Source: Mesorhizobium loti (GTDB lineage: Bacteria > Pseudomonadota > Alphaproteobacteria > Rhizobiales > Rhizobiaceae). From it: a stretch of 64,000 nucleotides of DNA. A model generated the notes under the pieces. The model saw nothing but the letters and a program-made list of their open reading frames with translations. It was not told the DNA's origin and did no database searches. The stretch lies in assembly GCA_014189435.1 (NCBI GenBank), contig CP050295.1, positions 558,001-622,000 of the forward strand. The letters are read 5' to 3'. Positions 1-9,851 of the stretch are shown piece by piece (the stretch's first letter is position 1; each line of letters starts with the position of its first letter). A program made the translations under genes and the position numbers.

Positions 1-84
1 AAGTGCGGCGAGCGTATTTTGGGAGGTGGTGGACTTGCCTATGCCCCCCTTGCCGTAGAATGCGATCTGACGCAGACCTGACAT
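1..84 (-). CDS. nifH: Nitrogenase iron protein NifH, N-terminal 28 codons (cut by window edge)
   Basis: Read on the minus strand from an ATG at 84, the first residues are MSGLRQIAFYGKGGIGKSTT. This is the hallmark NifH start containing the P-loop GKGGIGKS that binds MgATP. NifH is the dinitrogenase reductase (4Fe-4S homodimer) that passes electrons to NifDK. Only the 5' end is in the window; the rest continues to the left. A -24/-12 sigma54 promoter and a NifA upstream site lie at the expected distances, so the start and orientation are consistent. The identity rests on 28 residues, but the motif is highly specific. Confidence 0.95.
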   Translation of the reverse strand, partial: MSGLRQIAFYGKGGIGKSTTSQNTLAAL

Positions 85-168
85 TTAGCTTTCCTTCCTT
101 CGTTCCATCCATCGCGGCTGCCCGCGACATGCCGGTCGGCAGCTCTCGCCGCCTCACACCCAAAGGGT

Positions 169-184
169 CTCAAGATGCGTGCCA
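169..184 (-). promoter_or_regulatory. Sigma54 (-24/-12) promoter of nifH
   Basis: On the minus strand the sequence reads TGGCACGCATCTTGAG, against the consensus TGGCACGNNNNTTGCW. The -24 element is perfect. The -12 GC is GA here, which departs from the invariant GG-N10-GC spacing motif. It lies about 85 bases upstream of the nifH ATG. Confidence 0.8.
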
Positions 185-272
185 ATTGGCTTGATCGAAC
201 ACAAGAAAAATTTTGATGTTGCTTTTCAGCTATTTAGCCTGAGGGCAAACAGTGCTCGTCGGAACAAGTCCG

Positions 273-288
273 TGTAGCGGACGCGACA
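273..288 (-). promoter_or_regulatory. NifA upstream activator site TGT-N10-ACA
   Basis: TGT at 273-275 and ACA at 286-288 are separated by exactly ten bases. The site lies about 90 bp upstream of the nifH -24 element, within the usual range for NifA enhancer sites. NifA bound here would activate RpoN polymerase by DNA looping in low-oxygen nodule cells. Confidence 0.8.
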
Positions 289-460
289 AAGGCGACAGAA
301 AGATCGGATGGCGCTGCTCGAGACCGCTACAGGTTGACCTCGGTGTCCGGAGCAAGTTGGAGCAGCGAGTTAAGGCGACTTTGGTCGAGAGACCTGCTGC
401 AGAGACTTCGGTCCACGCGTAGCTGTGTATCGCTCCAGGCTGCTTTTGATCCCGCGCGGT

Positions 461-795
461 TCAGCCTTTGTCTTCGCGATCGCGAGGTTTGCTTCTTCGC
501 ACCAGACGTCCTGTAGGCTTGGCTGCCATTTCTGCTGATACGCTTGGATTGACCCCAAGGCGAGCATTTGCACCAACGGAAAACGAGCACAACCGGCCGA
601 GCTCATGGATCGTCACGCTGGGAATAGCTGCCTTGGCGATCTCGCACAGGTGTCGGTTATGCGTCAGGTAGATCACCTGACCGGCACATGCCATCTCACC
701 AAACAGTTTGAAGACCTCCTCTGATCGGCCGTGGTCGAAGGTCTCCATTATATCATCGGCGATAAAGGGCACGGAGGGCCTAGACGGAACCGTCG
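461..795 (-). pseudogene. C-terminal relic of a YhaN/SMC-like AAA ATPase
   Basis: The frame contains PFIADDIMETFDHGR, a Walker B-like stretch followed by the D-loop region of ABC/SMC-type ATPases, then VIYLTHN, the H-switch region, and VTIHEL, a typical family C-terminus. Only about 60 of several hundred residues are family-like and no P-loop or coiled coil is present. The frame then runs on into unrelated sequence. It is therefore the stranded 3' end of a large ATPase gene, with no function expected. Confidence 0.6.
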
Positions 796-811
796 GCCGT
801 CAGCTCCGAGA

Positions 812-905
812 TTGACGGGCGCGCCCTCACCGACCGTTTCCCAGATCAGGCCTCCGTTCCTACTGACCGACAGGCCTCCTTCAGTCGCGGCGTAAATCGT
901 GTCGG
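812..905 (-). pseudogene. Possible BNR/beta-propeller repeat relic
   Basis: On the minus strand a short frame reads DTIYAATEGGLSVSRNGG followed by LIWE. This matches the pattern of one BNR or Ycf48-like propeller blade (small-x-G-x-S-x-D/N-G-G-x-x-W). No start or neighbouring blade is visible. It is reported only as a probable fragment. The 906-1159 stretch after it shows nothing I can assign. Confidence 0.3.
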
Positions 906-1159
906 CGTCTTGCCGATGCGGCGAGGTCGATCAGCTGGGAGCGGTCCAACCACAGCCACATCTTCCCGGCAATGTCGGGCAGCAGGCGCTGTACGTGTTT
1001 TCGCTGCTTGCCACCATAGTTCAGTTCGGACCGGGCCTGCGCTTCTACAGGAAGGGTTTGCCTACCCTGTGATCCACAGCCCTTCGTTCGCCGACGTAGC
1101 GGTTACCGTCCAGAGCGAGGCGATCGCAGTTGCTTGGGCAAAACGTTTCAAATTCGACT

Positions 1160-4100
1160 TCATGCTGATCTTTTGCGTTCAGGGAGCCACGGCGCCTGGG
1201 TTGACTGATGAACACCGTCCGTTCGCGCATGTGGGGTCGAATTAACTCTTGGCGAAGAGGAGGCAGACTCATCATCCAACAGTAGCCGGAGTTCCGCTGG
1301 GTCGAATGCCATCATTGGTGGGGAGGCGGGTTCATCATCCAATAGCTGCCAGGGCTCCTCCTCGTGCGGCATGCGCCCCCTCAGTCGGTTTTGCAGCGCC
1401 TGCCGATCGGCGATGAGGTTGTCGAGGTGCAGCGGCTCGTGGTCCGGCCGCTGCCCGTCCACCAATCGTCCAACCAGCGCCCACGTGCCCTCCAGCACAA
1501 AGACGCCGCAATCGTAATCGTTCGGCTGTCGCGGCATGCGGGCTGGCGTCAAGGTGGCGTTCAGCAGTCTTGCGAGTTGTCTTGCAGGCACGTCGTTGTA
1601 CCCCTCTCGCTGAAGGGAGTCGTAGTGATAGGCGAACCGCCTTTCCGGGTTGCGGCGATCAACGAGCAGCAGCGACCAATGGGTGCCGGGGCTATTGGGA
1701 GTGCCATTGTTCAATGGCAGGAACAGGAAGTCGGCTGGAGCGTCGTTTTGATTATAGATGGACTGCAATGTGCCTCGCGCGTTCTGCGGCTCCATGTGGC
1801 GCAGTAGATGGGATACCGACGGACTGACTAGCCGTGTCCGGGCGGCGAGCGTCGGATTGATCCCCTGCAGCTGCTGCTCTACGAAATCGTAATCCATCTG
1901 CACATGGGCGTCGCTCAGCCACTCGGTGGCGCCGAGCACCGACCCGTTGGTGACATTGGACGAGGCTGTCGTATCCAACGCCCCGATCTGGACATCGGAG
2001 GAGGTGGTCGTGGACGTAGTCACATCAACCACGGGAAGACCGCGGTAGGTGTCTGGCAGCTTGGCGGTGACTGGCCGGCCGGGTCCTGGAGCCCTTGCCG
2101 GTGCCGCTGGCGCAGCTTCACTCATGGGCCGAGGTCGAGTGTGATGGATGAGCTGAACGTCATCGGGGCCTCCCTGCCTCAATACGGCGGCGGACCCTGT
2201 CCCTTGCATCATCTGCTGCCACTCCGTCTCGACCATCTGCCCGCGCGGACGCACCGGTGCAGAATGAGCATCGTCGCGCAAGTCGACCGGTGTGGACGGC
2301 AAATCAACTAGAGAATCAAGATCGCCGTAGATGTCTGAGGGAGCTCTGGCAGAAGGCGCCGGCGCAAAGTGAGCATTGTAACCCAACTCAGCCGGATCTG
2401 GATCAACCAATGCTTCAAAGCCAGGATAGAGATCCTGAGCTCTGGCAGTTGATGGCGACGCCGGTTCTTGCATCCGCCGCCGCACCAACTCCTCGCTCAA
2501 CCACGCCAAAGCTTCATCGTCCGAGGAGGCTGGCACAAGAGAAAGCTCCTGCGGCGAGCCGGGCTGTCGAGCGCCCTGGTAACGACCAGGTACTGGCCCG
2601 GTAAACAGCGGCGGAAAGGCAGGCGATGGAACCCAAGCGTTAAGCTCGAATGATGTGGGCGGATTCTGATGAACCGCCTCAAACCCGCCGTCCTGCCGGC
2701 TTGGCAGGACGTTGCTCCCGGCCAACTCGTCCGCGGCCGACTGGTGGTCGTTGCGCCAGTTCAAAGGATGAACGGCTTCTGCGGAATCCGGCGGCTGATG
2801 ATGGCTCGCGCTTGGCCCGAGAAATGGCTGTGGGCCGGCCTTATCCAATCCCCCCAAAGCAGATCCTGATCGTAATCTTCCATGGGTGGCAAAGCGATAG
2901 CTTCATGTGGGGCACTGTGCTGCGCAGTGGCGCCTCCGATCGCGCTAGTCTCCGCATGCAGCCTTGGGATGTATTCGCCCTCTCTCTCCCGCATAACGGG
3001 CTGCCCTTCCAATGGCAATGCGCCCACCGGGTAGGTGGAGGGCTGCATCGGCATGCGGCCGACTGAATTGCCGATCTCGCTCAGCTGCTGCTGAATGGCG
3101 ACGGTTGACGGCGCATTCAGGGTCCTCTGCCGCTTTGCCGGCCTCAACAGCGCTGTGGAATGTTCATTGTTGATGATGACCCACTCGGTTGGCAGGAGGT
3201 TGCCCCTGTCAATCGCGCCAGGCGAGCGCCGAATCTGCTGTTCGCTGACCGCTAACAACGGCCGGGTGGCAGCCTGAACACCAGCCTGCCCAGAGCCGGC
3301 TGCTCCGAAAGCGCCCGCCCCTATGCTGTCGAGGTTATCCAGTCCAGCGGGCAACTTCCCTGGAGCAATGAAAAATGACGGGGCTGGTTGATTATCCTGC
3401 TGTCCTTGAAGCTCCTCTGGCCAACTGCCAGCTTCCGGCCACGCGCTTTGCTGCGCAGCGGCGTCGCCGACCCGCCTCGGCTCCATCAGTGCCGCGTCGT
3501 CGAGATCAGGACCGGTGGGAACACGGCGCTCGAGCTCCATCGCTTTAGCGCCGGCCTGCGATTTTCGGAGCTGAGCCAGTGCGAAACCGATGTTCCGATG
3601 ACCACCGGTGTCCTCCTTGAAGGCCTTGACATCTCCATCCAATGCCTCGCCGGAAAGCCGACCAGCAATGCCCTTCTTGTTGTTTTGACATAGGTAGTCA
3701 CTGAAGCTCCTAAGATCAGTTGCATTGGTGCTGCCGATATTTGTCGCTGCTTCCTTTCTGTACTCTTTGATGAGAGCCGCGTCCTCCGGATACGGAGTCA
3801 ACTCAGGGCGGCCTGCGATCGGCACGGTTCCCCCCGTCGACTGCGAGGTCCGGAGATGACTTATTGCCGTAAGCAGCCTCGAGGGATCACCCTTTCCGAT
3901 GAATTCGCACGCATCATCGGTCAGCGACTGCTTGTCGAGCCGATCCTTCACGGGATCTTTGTTATTTGCGAAGAGCCAGTGGCCAAAGCCGAGAAGAATA
4001 CTTACATTGTTCTTGGCGGTCTGCTCGGCGGCCCCGCCTTTGACGAGGGCCTCCTCAAGACTGAAAATAAAGTCTTGATCCCTGAAATGAAGAGGGCGCT

Positions 4101-5090
4101 TGCTGACCCTTTTCAAAAACCGAGTTGACTGAGCCGGCTGTGGCGCCGAGGACGACGGGCCAGATTCGTCGATCAGCCGATCGTGGCTTTCCGCAGGAAG
4201 CTCCTTTGGCCAACTGCCAGCTTCCTGCCACGCGCTGTGCTGCGCAGCGGCGTCGCCGACCCGCCTCGGTTCCATCAGTGCCGCGTCGTCGCGATCAGGA
4301 ACGGGGGAAACACGGCGCTCGAGCTCCTTAGCGCCGGCGTGCGATTGTCGAAGATGAGCCAGTGCGGCACCGATGTTCCGATGACCGCCGGCGTCCTCCT
4401 TGAAGGCCTTGACATCTCCATCCAATGCCTCGCCGGAAAGCCGACCAGCAATGCCCTTCTTGTTGTTTTGACGTAGGTAGTCACTGAAGCTCCTAAGATC
4501 AGTTGCATTCGTACCGCCGGTGTTTGTCCCTGCTTCCTTCCTGTACTCTTCGATGATAGCCGCGTCCTCCGGATACGGAGTCAACTCAGCGCGGCCTACG
4601 ATCGGCACGATTCCCCCCGTCGACTGCGAGGTCCGGAGATGACTTATTGCCGTAAGCAGCCTCGAGGATTACCCTTTCCGATGAATTCGCGCGCATCATC
4701 GGTCAGCGACTGCTTGTCGAGCCGATCCTTCACGGGATCTTTGTTATTTGCGAAGAGCCAGTGGCCATAGCGGAGAAGAGTACTTACATTATTCTTGGCG
4801 GTGGGCTCGGAGGCCCCGCCTTTGATGAGGGCCTCCTCAAGACTGAAAATAAAGTCTTGATCCCTGAAATGAAGAGGGCGCTTGCTGACCCTTTTCAAAA
4901 ACTGAGTTGACTGAGCCGGCTGTGGCGCCGAGCCGGCCGGCATCGCTCCACCACCTCCACCTGTATTGGCGACCTCGCTCAGTTGCCGCTCAAAGGCCGC
5001 CGCACCTGCGGACGGAGCCGCGGGTGAGCTCTCTTGCGGGCCAGCCCTGTTCGATTGTCCACGCACCCGCTTGGTCGAGGTGAAGTCCAT
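1160..5090 (-). pseudogene. nopD: NopD-like type III effector, SUMO/C48 protease, broken by two frameshifts
   Basis: Three consecutive minus-strand frames make one long effector gene of about 1300 codons. The start at 5090 gives MDFTSTKRVRG. The N-terminal half holds two tandem units of about 263 residues; the C-terminal part is a Ulp1-type (C48) cysteine protease with THWSLLLVD (His), YHYDSL (Asp) and MPRQPNDYDCGVFV (Gln, Cys). Known NopD effectors are secreted by the rhizobial T3SS and remove plant SUMO. Frameshift 1 is at about 4664-4672, where repeat copy A has CC while copy B has CCC. Frameshift 2 is at the six-C run 2850-2855, where seven would restore the frame DLLWGGLDKAG. A tts box precedes the gene. 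As written, no full effector can be made unless the shifts are sequencing errors. Confidence 0.85.
3411..4932 (-). repeat. Tandem direct repeat of about 263 codons inside nopD
   Basis: Copy B (3411-4150) and copy A (4200-4932) are offset by 789 bp and closely alike. Copy A lacks six bases (two codons, KAMELERR against KELERR) and one further base. The single-base difference coincides with the first nopD frameshift, so copy B acts as an internal reference for the lesion. The encoded unit starts FLKRVSKRPLHFRDQDF and ends near GDAAAQ. Confidence 0.9.
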
Positions 5091-5146
5091 CGGTTCTCAC
5101 TTTCAGCAATATAAGCCCGTTTGAAGCTGGGCTTGGATTTGACACA

Positions 5147-5170
5147 GGGAAGCTATCGAGAACCTGACGA
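5147..5170 (-). promoter_or_regulatory. tts box upstream of nopD
   Basis: The minus strand reads TCGTCAGGTTCTCGATAGCT. It fits the rhizobial tts-box core GTCAGnTTnTCGnAAGCT with one mismatch (TAGCT for AAGCT). It lies about 57 bp before the nopD ATG and points toward it. TtsI binds such sites to switch on secretion and effector genes. Confidence 0.8.
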
Positions 5171-5260
5171 CGACAACGTTCCCGTCAAGACGGATGGGTT
5201 GCTAAGTTTTCGGCAACCAGAGGCATGGCATGGGCTCCGGTGTTTCGCCGGAGAGTTCAG

Positions 5261-5730
5261 ATGTTCAACGGTCGCCATTTCGACCAGTCCGTGATCCTGC
5301 TTTGCGTTCGCTGAAAACTGGCCTACGGCTTGAGGCTTGGCAATGAAGGAAATGATGGCCCGAGCGTGGCATCAGGCCATCGATCATTCGACGATCTATC
5401 GCTGGGTCGTTCGCTTCTCGCCCTTGCTGCTGAAACGCTTCAATGGGCGCAAACGTGCCGTGACCGGCAAATGGCTTGCGGACCAATCGGGCGGCCATTG
5501 TTTCCTACAACACGACCAACCCCCTCCGGGACCGTTCGCGGCGCAGACTGACGCCGATCCAGATCCGCAGAGCCAATACCTCAACAATCGATCGAGCAGG
5601 ACCATCGGCGCATCAGGTGTCGTGTACGGCCCATGCTCGGTTTCAATCACGCGCCAGCGCGATCGGCACGCTGGACGGGATCGAGATGATCCACATGATG
5701 CAAAGACGACAGGCGAGGATCTGGCGATCC
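5261..5730 (+). mobile_element. IS6-family transposase relic
   Basis: Several frames carry IS6-type pieces: MFNGRHFDQSVILLCVR at 5261, IDHSTIYRWVVRFSPLLLKR near 5375, and GTLDGIEMIHMMQRRQA near 5670. These are the N-terminus, helix-turn-helix region and C-terminus of an IS6 transposase in order, but with stops, frameshifts and a missing DDE core. A short inverted repeat (CTCCGG at 5235, CCGGAG at 5248) precedes it and may belong to the element end. It is not functional. Confidence 0.65.
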
Positions 5731-5806
5731 GCAAGCTGCATGAAGGCAAGACTGGAGGAGCGGTGCCCATGCGGGTGCCGTTCGCACCAGCCTGAAACCG
5801 CCGATT

Positions 5807-6928
5807 TTAGAGCATCCTCAGCAGCGCGCCGCCTATCGAATACCCCGCGCCAAATGCGCAGATCAGGCCGAAATCGCCGGGCTTCATGTCGGCGTGGTTC
5901 TCTGACAGCGCGATGATGGCGCCGGCGCCGGCCGTGTTGCCCAGCCGCTCCAGCACCATCGGCGCACGGTCGTGGTCGACCTCGTGGCCGAAGGCCAGTT
6001 TCAGGATCATCGCGTTCATGCGCGCATTGGCCTGATGCAGCCAGAAGCGCCTGACCGCCTGCGGCGTCAGCCCGTGCTCGGCGAGGAATTCGACGATGAA
6101 CTTCTGCCCGGCGACGGTGACTTCCTTGAACACCTTGTTGCCGACCTGCTTGATCAGATTACCTTCCAGATTGATCATGTAAGGATCATCCTGGGCGGTG
6201 CGGGTGTGGTAGCCCAGATTGGTGCGGATGTTGTTCGACATCTGCGTCCAGATGCGCGTGTCGAGCACCTCGAATCGTCCCGGCCGCTTCTCGCCTTGGG
6301 CAAGACCCTCCACCACCATGGACACGGACGCGTCGCCGAAGATGAAATGCGTCTGCCGGTCGCGGAAATTGAGATGGCCGGTGATGATCTCCGGCGTCGT
6401 CACCAGGATGCGTTTGTGTGCGCCCGACCGCACCAAATTGACGGCGATGTGCAAGGCGGCGGCAGCCGAAGAGCAGCCAAGCCCCATGTCGAAGCCGGCG
6501 CCCTTTGTCCCCAACACTTGCTGCATTTCGATGGCGATCGCCGGATAAGGCCGCTGGTGATGCGAGGCCGAGCAGATCGCCAGGTCGATATCGGACGGGC
6601 TCAGTCCGGCATGGTCGAGAGCCTTTCGCGCCGCGGCGATGCCGAACTCGGCCTCGAGCGATAGCGCATCGTCGGGCCGCGCCGGAATGCGCGGGGCCAT
6701 GCGGGTCGGGTCGAGAATGCCTTCGCGCTCGATCACATGGCGGGTGCGCACGCCCGAAGCGTGGACGATGAAGTCGCTGTCCGATTTCGGCAGCGGCGGC
6801 TCGCCGGTCTCCTGGCGGCGCGCATTCTCCATGTCGACCCAGGCATTGAAGCTGGCGACCAGTTCTTCATTGGTGATCTTGGCTTCAGGGACTTCAACGC
6901 CGATGCCGCTGATGATGACGCGATGCAT
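5807..6928 (-). CDS. FabH-like beta-ketoacyl-ACP synthase III in a nod-box operon
   Basis: This is a 373-residue thiolase-fold enzyme with the KAS III triad visible: Cys152 (GLGCSSA), His298 (WLHQANAR) and Asn331 (LGNTAGAG). It is about 50 residues longer than housekeeping FabH and resembles the longer KAS III paralogues that condense medium-chain acyl-CoA with malonyl-ACP; substrate is inference. It lies downstream of the nodM relic on the same strand, 4 bp after the stop of a small frame, and behind the nod box at 7636-7682. It is the only intact gene left in that unit. Flavonoid-induced expression and a role in supplying acyl chains for Nod factors are plausible but unproven. Confidence 0.85.
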   Translation of the reverse strand: MHRVIISGIGVEVPEAKITNEELVASFNAWVDMENARRQETGEPPLPKSDSDFIVHASGVRTRHVIEREGILDPTRMAPRIPARPDDALSLEAEFGIAAARKALDHAGLSPSDIDLAICSASHHQRPYPAIAIEMQQVLGTKGAGFDMGLGCSSAAAALHIAVNLVRSGAHKRILVTTPEIITGHLNFRDRQTHFIFGDASVSMVVEGLAQGEKRPGRFEVLDTRIWTQMSNNIRTNLGYHTRTAQDDPYMINLEGNLIKQVGNKVFKEVTVAGQKFIVEFLAEHGLTPQAVRRFWLHQANARMNAMILKLAFGHEVDHDRAPMVLERLGNTAGAGAIIALSENHADMKPGDFGLICAFGAGYSIGGALLRML

Positions 6929-6931
6929 GTT

Positions 6932-7045
6932 TCAGTCCGTCGCACGCGCCGGCGCTGCGGCTCTCACGTGGGCGTCGAATTCGCGAGCCGGCCGCGTTCG
7001 CTCATCCTCGAATTTGACAAAGAGGGCGCCGGACCGGTCAGCCAT
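6932..7045 (-). pseudogene. 5' relic of a trans-aconitate methyltransferase-like gene (37 codons)
   Basis: A GGGAG ribosome site precedes an ATG at 7045. The frame starts MADRSGALFVKFEDERTRPA, which matches the usual start of Tam-type SAM methyltransferases (x-Y/F-x-x-FEDERTRPARDLL). It then diverges and stops at 6932, four bases before the ketosynthase start. The SAM-binding motifs are absent, so it cannot be a methyltransferase. It may act only as a leader that couples translation to the next gene. Confidence 0.5.
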
Positions 7046-7059
7046 GTCAGCTCCCACAA

Positions 7060-7543
7060 TCATTCGACGGTGACCGATTTTGCGAGATGGCGCGGCTAGT
7101 CGACATCTGTGCCCATGACGAGCGCCGTGTGGTAGGCAAGAAGCTGTATCGGCACCGAGAAAATCATTGGCGCGACTATCTCGTCGACTGCCGGCAGCCC
7201 CCGCAGCCGCCAATTCGTCCTTCAACTCGGCGAAATTCTCGATAATGCCGTTATGGACGACGGCCACACCATCGCTAAAGTGCGGATGCGCGTTGCGTTC
7301 AGTCAGTGCCCCATGAGTTGCCCGGCGCGTGTGGGCGATGCCAATGGTGCCGCCCAGCGGCTCTTCCTTCAGCCTCGCCTTGAGATTGACGAGCTTGCCC
7401 TCGGCGCGCCGGCAGTGCAAGGCGCCCTCGGTGATCGTCGCAACGCCGGCTGAGTCATAGCCGCGATATTCCAGACGCTTCAACGCGTCGACCAACCGCT
7501 CCGACACTGGCTGTTGCCCAACGATGCCAACAATCCCGCACAT
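7060..7543 (-). pseudogene. nodM: NodM (glucosamine-6-phosphate synthase) with large internal deletion
   Basis: The ATG at 7543 gives MCGIVGIVGQQPVSERLVDA, with the catalytic Cys2 of the glutamine amidotransferase domain. Family-like sequence continues about 110 residues to [18 protein letters not shown]. Near 7198 it joins, out of frame, the extreme C-terminus of the same enzyme ([20 protein letters not shown], then LAKSVTVE and a stop at 7060). About 450 codons are missing. A further TAG stands where the family has Gln-Pro-Arg, and HTRWATHG is HTRRATHG. NodM would supply glucosamine-6-phosphate for Nod factor backbones; the housekeeping GlmS must do this here. Confidence 0.9.
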
Positions 7544-7635
7544 GCTCGTCTCCGATTTCTCCCGGCAGCCTGGGTCGACCGGAAGGACACCCGCCCGGCC
7601 GTTTCTATTCAGAGCCTCCTAGGGGAATTCGGTAC

Positions 7636-7682
7636 GATTGGTAAAATCGATTATTGGGATAACTGTTATCCACCCAGTGGAT
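7636..7682 (-). promoter_or_regulatory. nod box of the nodM relic / FabH-like operon
   Basis: On the minus strand the 47-bp element begins ATCCACTGGGTGGAT and ends ATCGATTTTACCAATC, a near-consensus NodD binding site. It is about 90 bp upstream of the nodM start. It is the best-conserved nod box in the window, although the gene directly behind it is broken. Confidence 0.9.
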
Positions 7683-7686
7683 GGGG

Positions 7687-7893
7687 CTAGGACGCGTTTG
7701 GGCTACGTCCTCGATCATCCCGGCGGAAACCGCTCATCTCGGCGATACGGGCCTCCTGAACGATCCGGGACGCGAGCACCTCACGCAGATTGCGCGGATT
7801 GGCCCTCAATGTCTTATGATCGAAGACGCGCCCCAGCAACGCCAGATCGGAGGGATTGAAGGCGCCGGATTGCGCGAGCATTTCGACGAAATC
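7687..7893 (-). pseudogene. Small conserved-hypothetical relic
   Basis: The frame contains FVEMLAQSGAFNPSDLALLG followed by RVFDH, resembling small rhizobial hypothetical proteins with an F-x-P-x-x-L-x-x-L-x-x-x-F-D motif. No start codon with a ribosome site is visible and the frame ends beside the nod box. No function can be given. Confidence 0.3.
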
Positions 7894-8083
7894 GGCATGA
7901 CACCCCCTTCGCTGCAGGCTCCGTCGAGCACAATCGATAGTTGGGCGCTATTGCAAGGTCCAGGCTGGACACTATGGCAGCAAACGTCCCGCGACCAAAA
8001 ACAAGTGCTCAAGAGAAAAACCCGCCGCGCTTCGCGGCGCGACGGGTCGATCAGGCGTTGCATGAAGCATCGCTGCTGCGTCG

Positions 8084-9020
8084 TCATGAAACGCTGGGCC
8101 CACCCCTTTGCCGACCGATGTTCCAGGAGATACCCTCGCGCTGAACCACGCCAGAAACCTCCTTGCCGATGTGCCGATGGAGCACCGGCCGCCATGGCAC
8201 CAGCGTGAGCTCGCGCGACCTCTCGATCGCGGCATATTTGCCGCAGGCGAGCTCAACCGATCGGCGCAGCATACCCTCTATTCGATCTCCTGCCCGGGCT
8301 TCGGCATACGAGAGCCCAAGTTCCTGCGAAAGCTGACCGACAACACGGTTCAGCTCACGCTAACGCAGGATCGAAATCATGTTGGCGCGATAAACTATCC
8401 GGTCCTGCTCTTCACTCGCGAGACCCTGCACGAGCAGCCACTGCCGCCTGCGTGCCTGCGCGGCCCGCACATCACGGCCGAAACCCGAGCCATGCAAAGC
8501 CTCCGGTCTGTCAGAGACCAGCTCGCGGTCAATCCAGGTGGCGCCGTCGAAACCAATCTGTTGCTCAAGCGACAATGAGGAGAGCTTCTCGACCGTGACA
8601 GGTTCTTCCCTGGCACGCTGACGCTCGTAGACGACGACGCGTTTGGGATGGTCCGGCCCGATGACCCTGGTGCCGTCAGGCTCGCGCTTCACTCCACCGG
8701 TGGCGTGGCGGATCGCTTCAAGGCGCCGGACGTGCGTTTCGGCGAAAGGTTCGGTGACCGACCGATCATGCTTGAGATGGATGTCGATGTTGTAGCGCCC
8801 GTTATGGGCGGCCACGATGTCCGCGATCGTACGGTCAAACTGCCTTGGCTCGGTGTTCCTCGGGGTGACACGAAAGCAGCTACGCTGGACAACCAAAGGG
8901 TTGTTATGGCCAGGGATCAAAGCCCGAAGGGCCGAGACCGCCGTACCAGAGCGAATGAAGCGGACTCGGTTCACGAGAGCCCGCCGTGCGTCATCAGGCG
9001 CGCGGGCGCCCGCCAACGTC
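8084..9020 (-). pseudogene. Conjugative relaxase (RlxS/VirD2-type, DUF3363) relic with in-frame stop
   Basis: The minus strand encodes the C-terminal half of a DUF3363 relaxase: NGRYNIDIHLKHD, then THVRRLEAIRHATGG, GFDGATWIDRELV, and after a TAG at 8357-8359 the same frame continues RELNRVVGQLSQELGLSY and ends TLVPWRPVLHRHIGKEVSG and GRQRGGPSV. The stop probably replaces a Gln codon. The catalytic N-terminal relaxase domain (Tyr and the HxH metal site) is missing. Such relaxases nick oriT of integrative conjugative elements, so this is a remnant of a transfer module. Confidence 0.75.
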
Positions 9021-9194
9021 AATAGGACGGGTTTGCGATAGTGGGGCTTGGGGGCTTGATCCTGTACTCGAAATCTTCGCCCAGCTGGGATCGAAAACCG
9101 ATCGTGTCGGCGAGGTCGAGGATCCGTCCACATCGACGCGCCGACTATCCCGCTTGGATGGCCGCGAAGGATGCTTCTGGTCAACTCTTGAAGA

Positions 9195-9851
9195 TTACAG
9201 CAGCGGTGGACGGTCTGGCGAAAGTCCCATTTTCGAGAAGAACACGTTCCATACCTCAACCTCGCCCAGTTGATCAGGAACATGGTTCTCCTGATGGATA
9301 CTGCAGCGCTCCGGGACTGGCCCTATGAACTTCGACTTATCATATGCATTCCCGTTGGCGCGGAAATAGGCCACATGGAACCTTGAGTGTCCCAATTTTT
9401 TCTCAAGTAGAGTGACCATCTCCTGGAGATCGTCTACGCCAAACGTCTTTCCCATCTGCTGATCCCCCGGAGCATCCGTCGCCGAGACATAACGCACAAA
9501 CAACGTCTTTCGTGTCCGAGCGATGTCAAGCATCTTATTGTATTTGTAAATCAGCTTCTCTCGGCAGGACCGTAACGCTTCCGGCGTGAATATCACTGCG
9601 TTGGACGTGGTCCGATCGAATTCATGGTGGTAAACTACCCCGTAATTCTCGCAAAAAGCTGACGTCCCATTGAAGCAGGCTGATACACGAAGCCCAAATC
9701 GCGCTCCATCATCTGCCAATATTTCCTCGATGGAGGCTATAGGTGTCACAATCCAATCAAAACAGCTGCTCGGGCGCCGTTTGAAATAGCGTCTGATTTG
9801 CGTCGCAGGAGTGCAGTCAGATCCAAGGCTAAAAATAGCTTCGTAAGGCAT
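9195..9851 (-). CDS. DUF1796-family putative cysteine peptidase
   Basis: This is 218 residues starting MPYEAIFSLGSDCTPATQIR. An AAGGA ribosome site lies about nine bases before the ATG at 9851, which favours this start over the longer upstream frame. DUF1796 proteins are predicted papain-like peptidases; the N-terminal GSDC and SSCFDWIVTPI are the typical conserved segments. The role is unknown. It stands alone between the relaxase relic and a decayed stretch, on the same strand. The frame is intact with no signal peptide or membrane segment, so the product should be cytoplasmic. Confidence 0.75.
   Translation of the reverse strand: MPYEAIFSLGSDCTPATQIRRYFKRRPSSCFDWIVTPIASIEEILADDGARFGLRVSACFNGTSAFCENYGVVYHHEFDRTTSNAVIFTPEALRSCREKLIYKYNKMLDIARTRKTLFVRYVSATDAPGDQQMGKTFGVDDLQEMVTLLEKKLGHSRFHVAYFRANGNAYDKSKFIGPVPERCSIHQENHVPDQLGEVEVWNVFFSKMGLSPDRPPLL

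Noticed and set aside
3..194. 63-codon plus-strand frame at the left edge
   Set aside because: It is antisense to the nifH start and its promoter.
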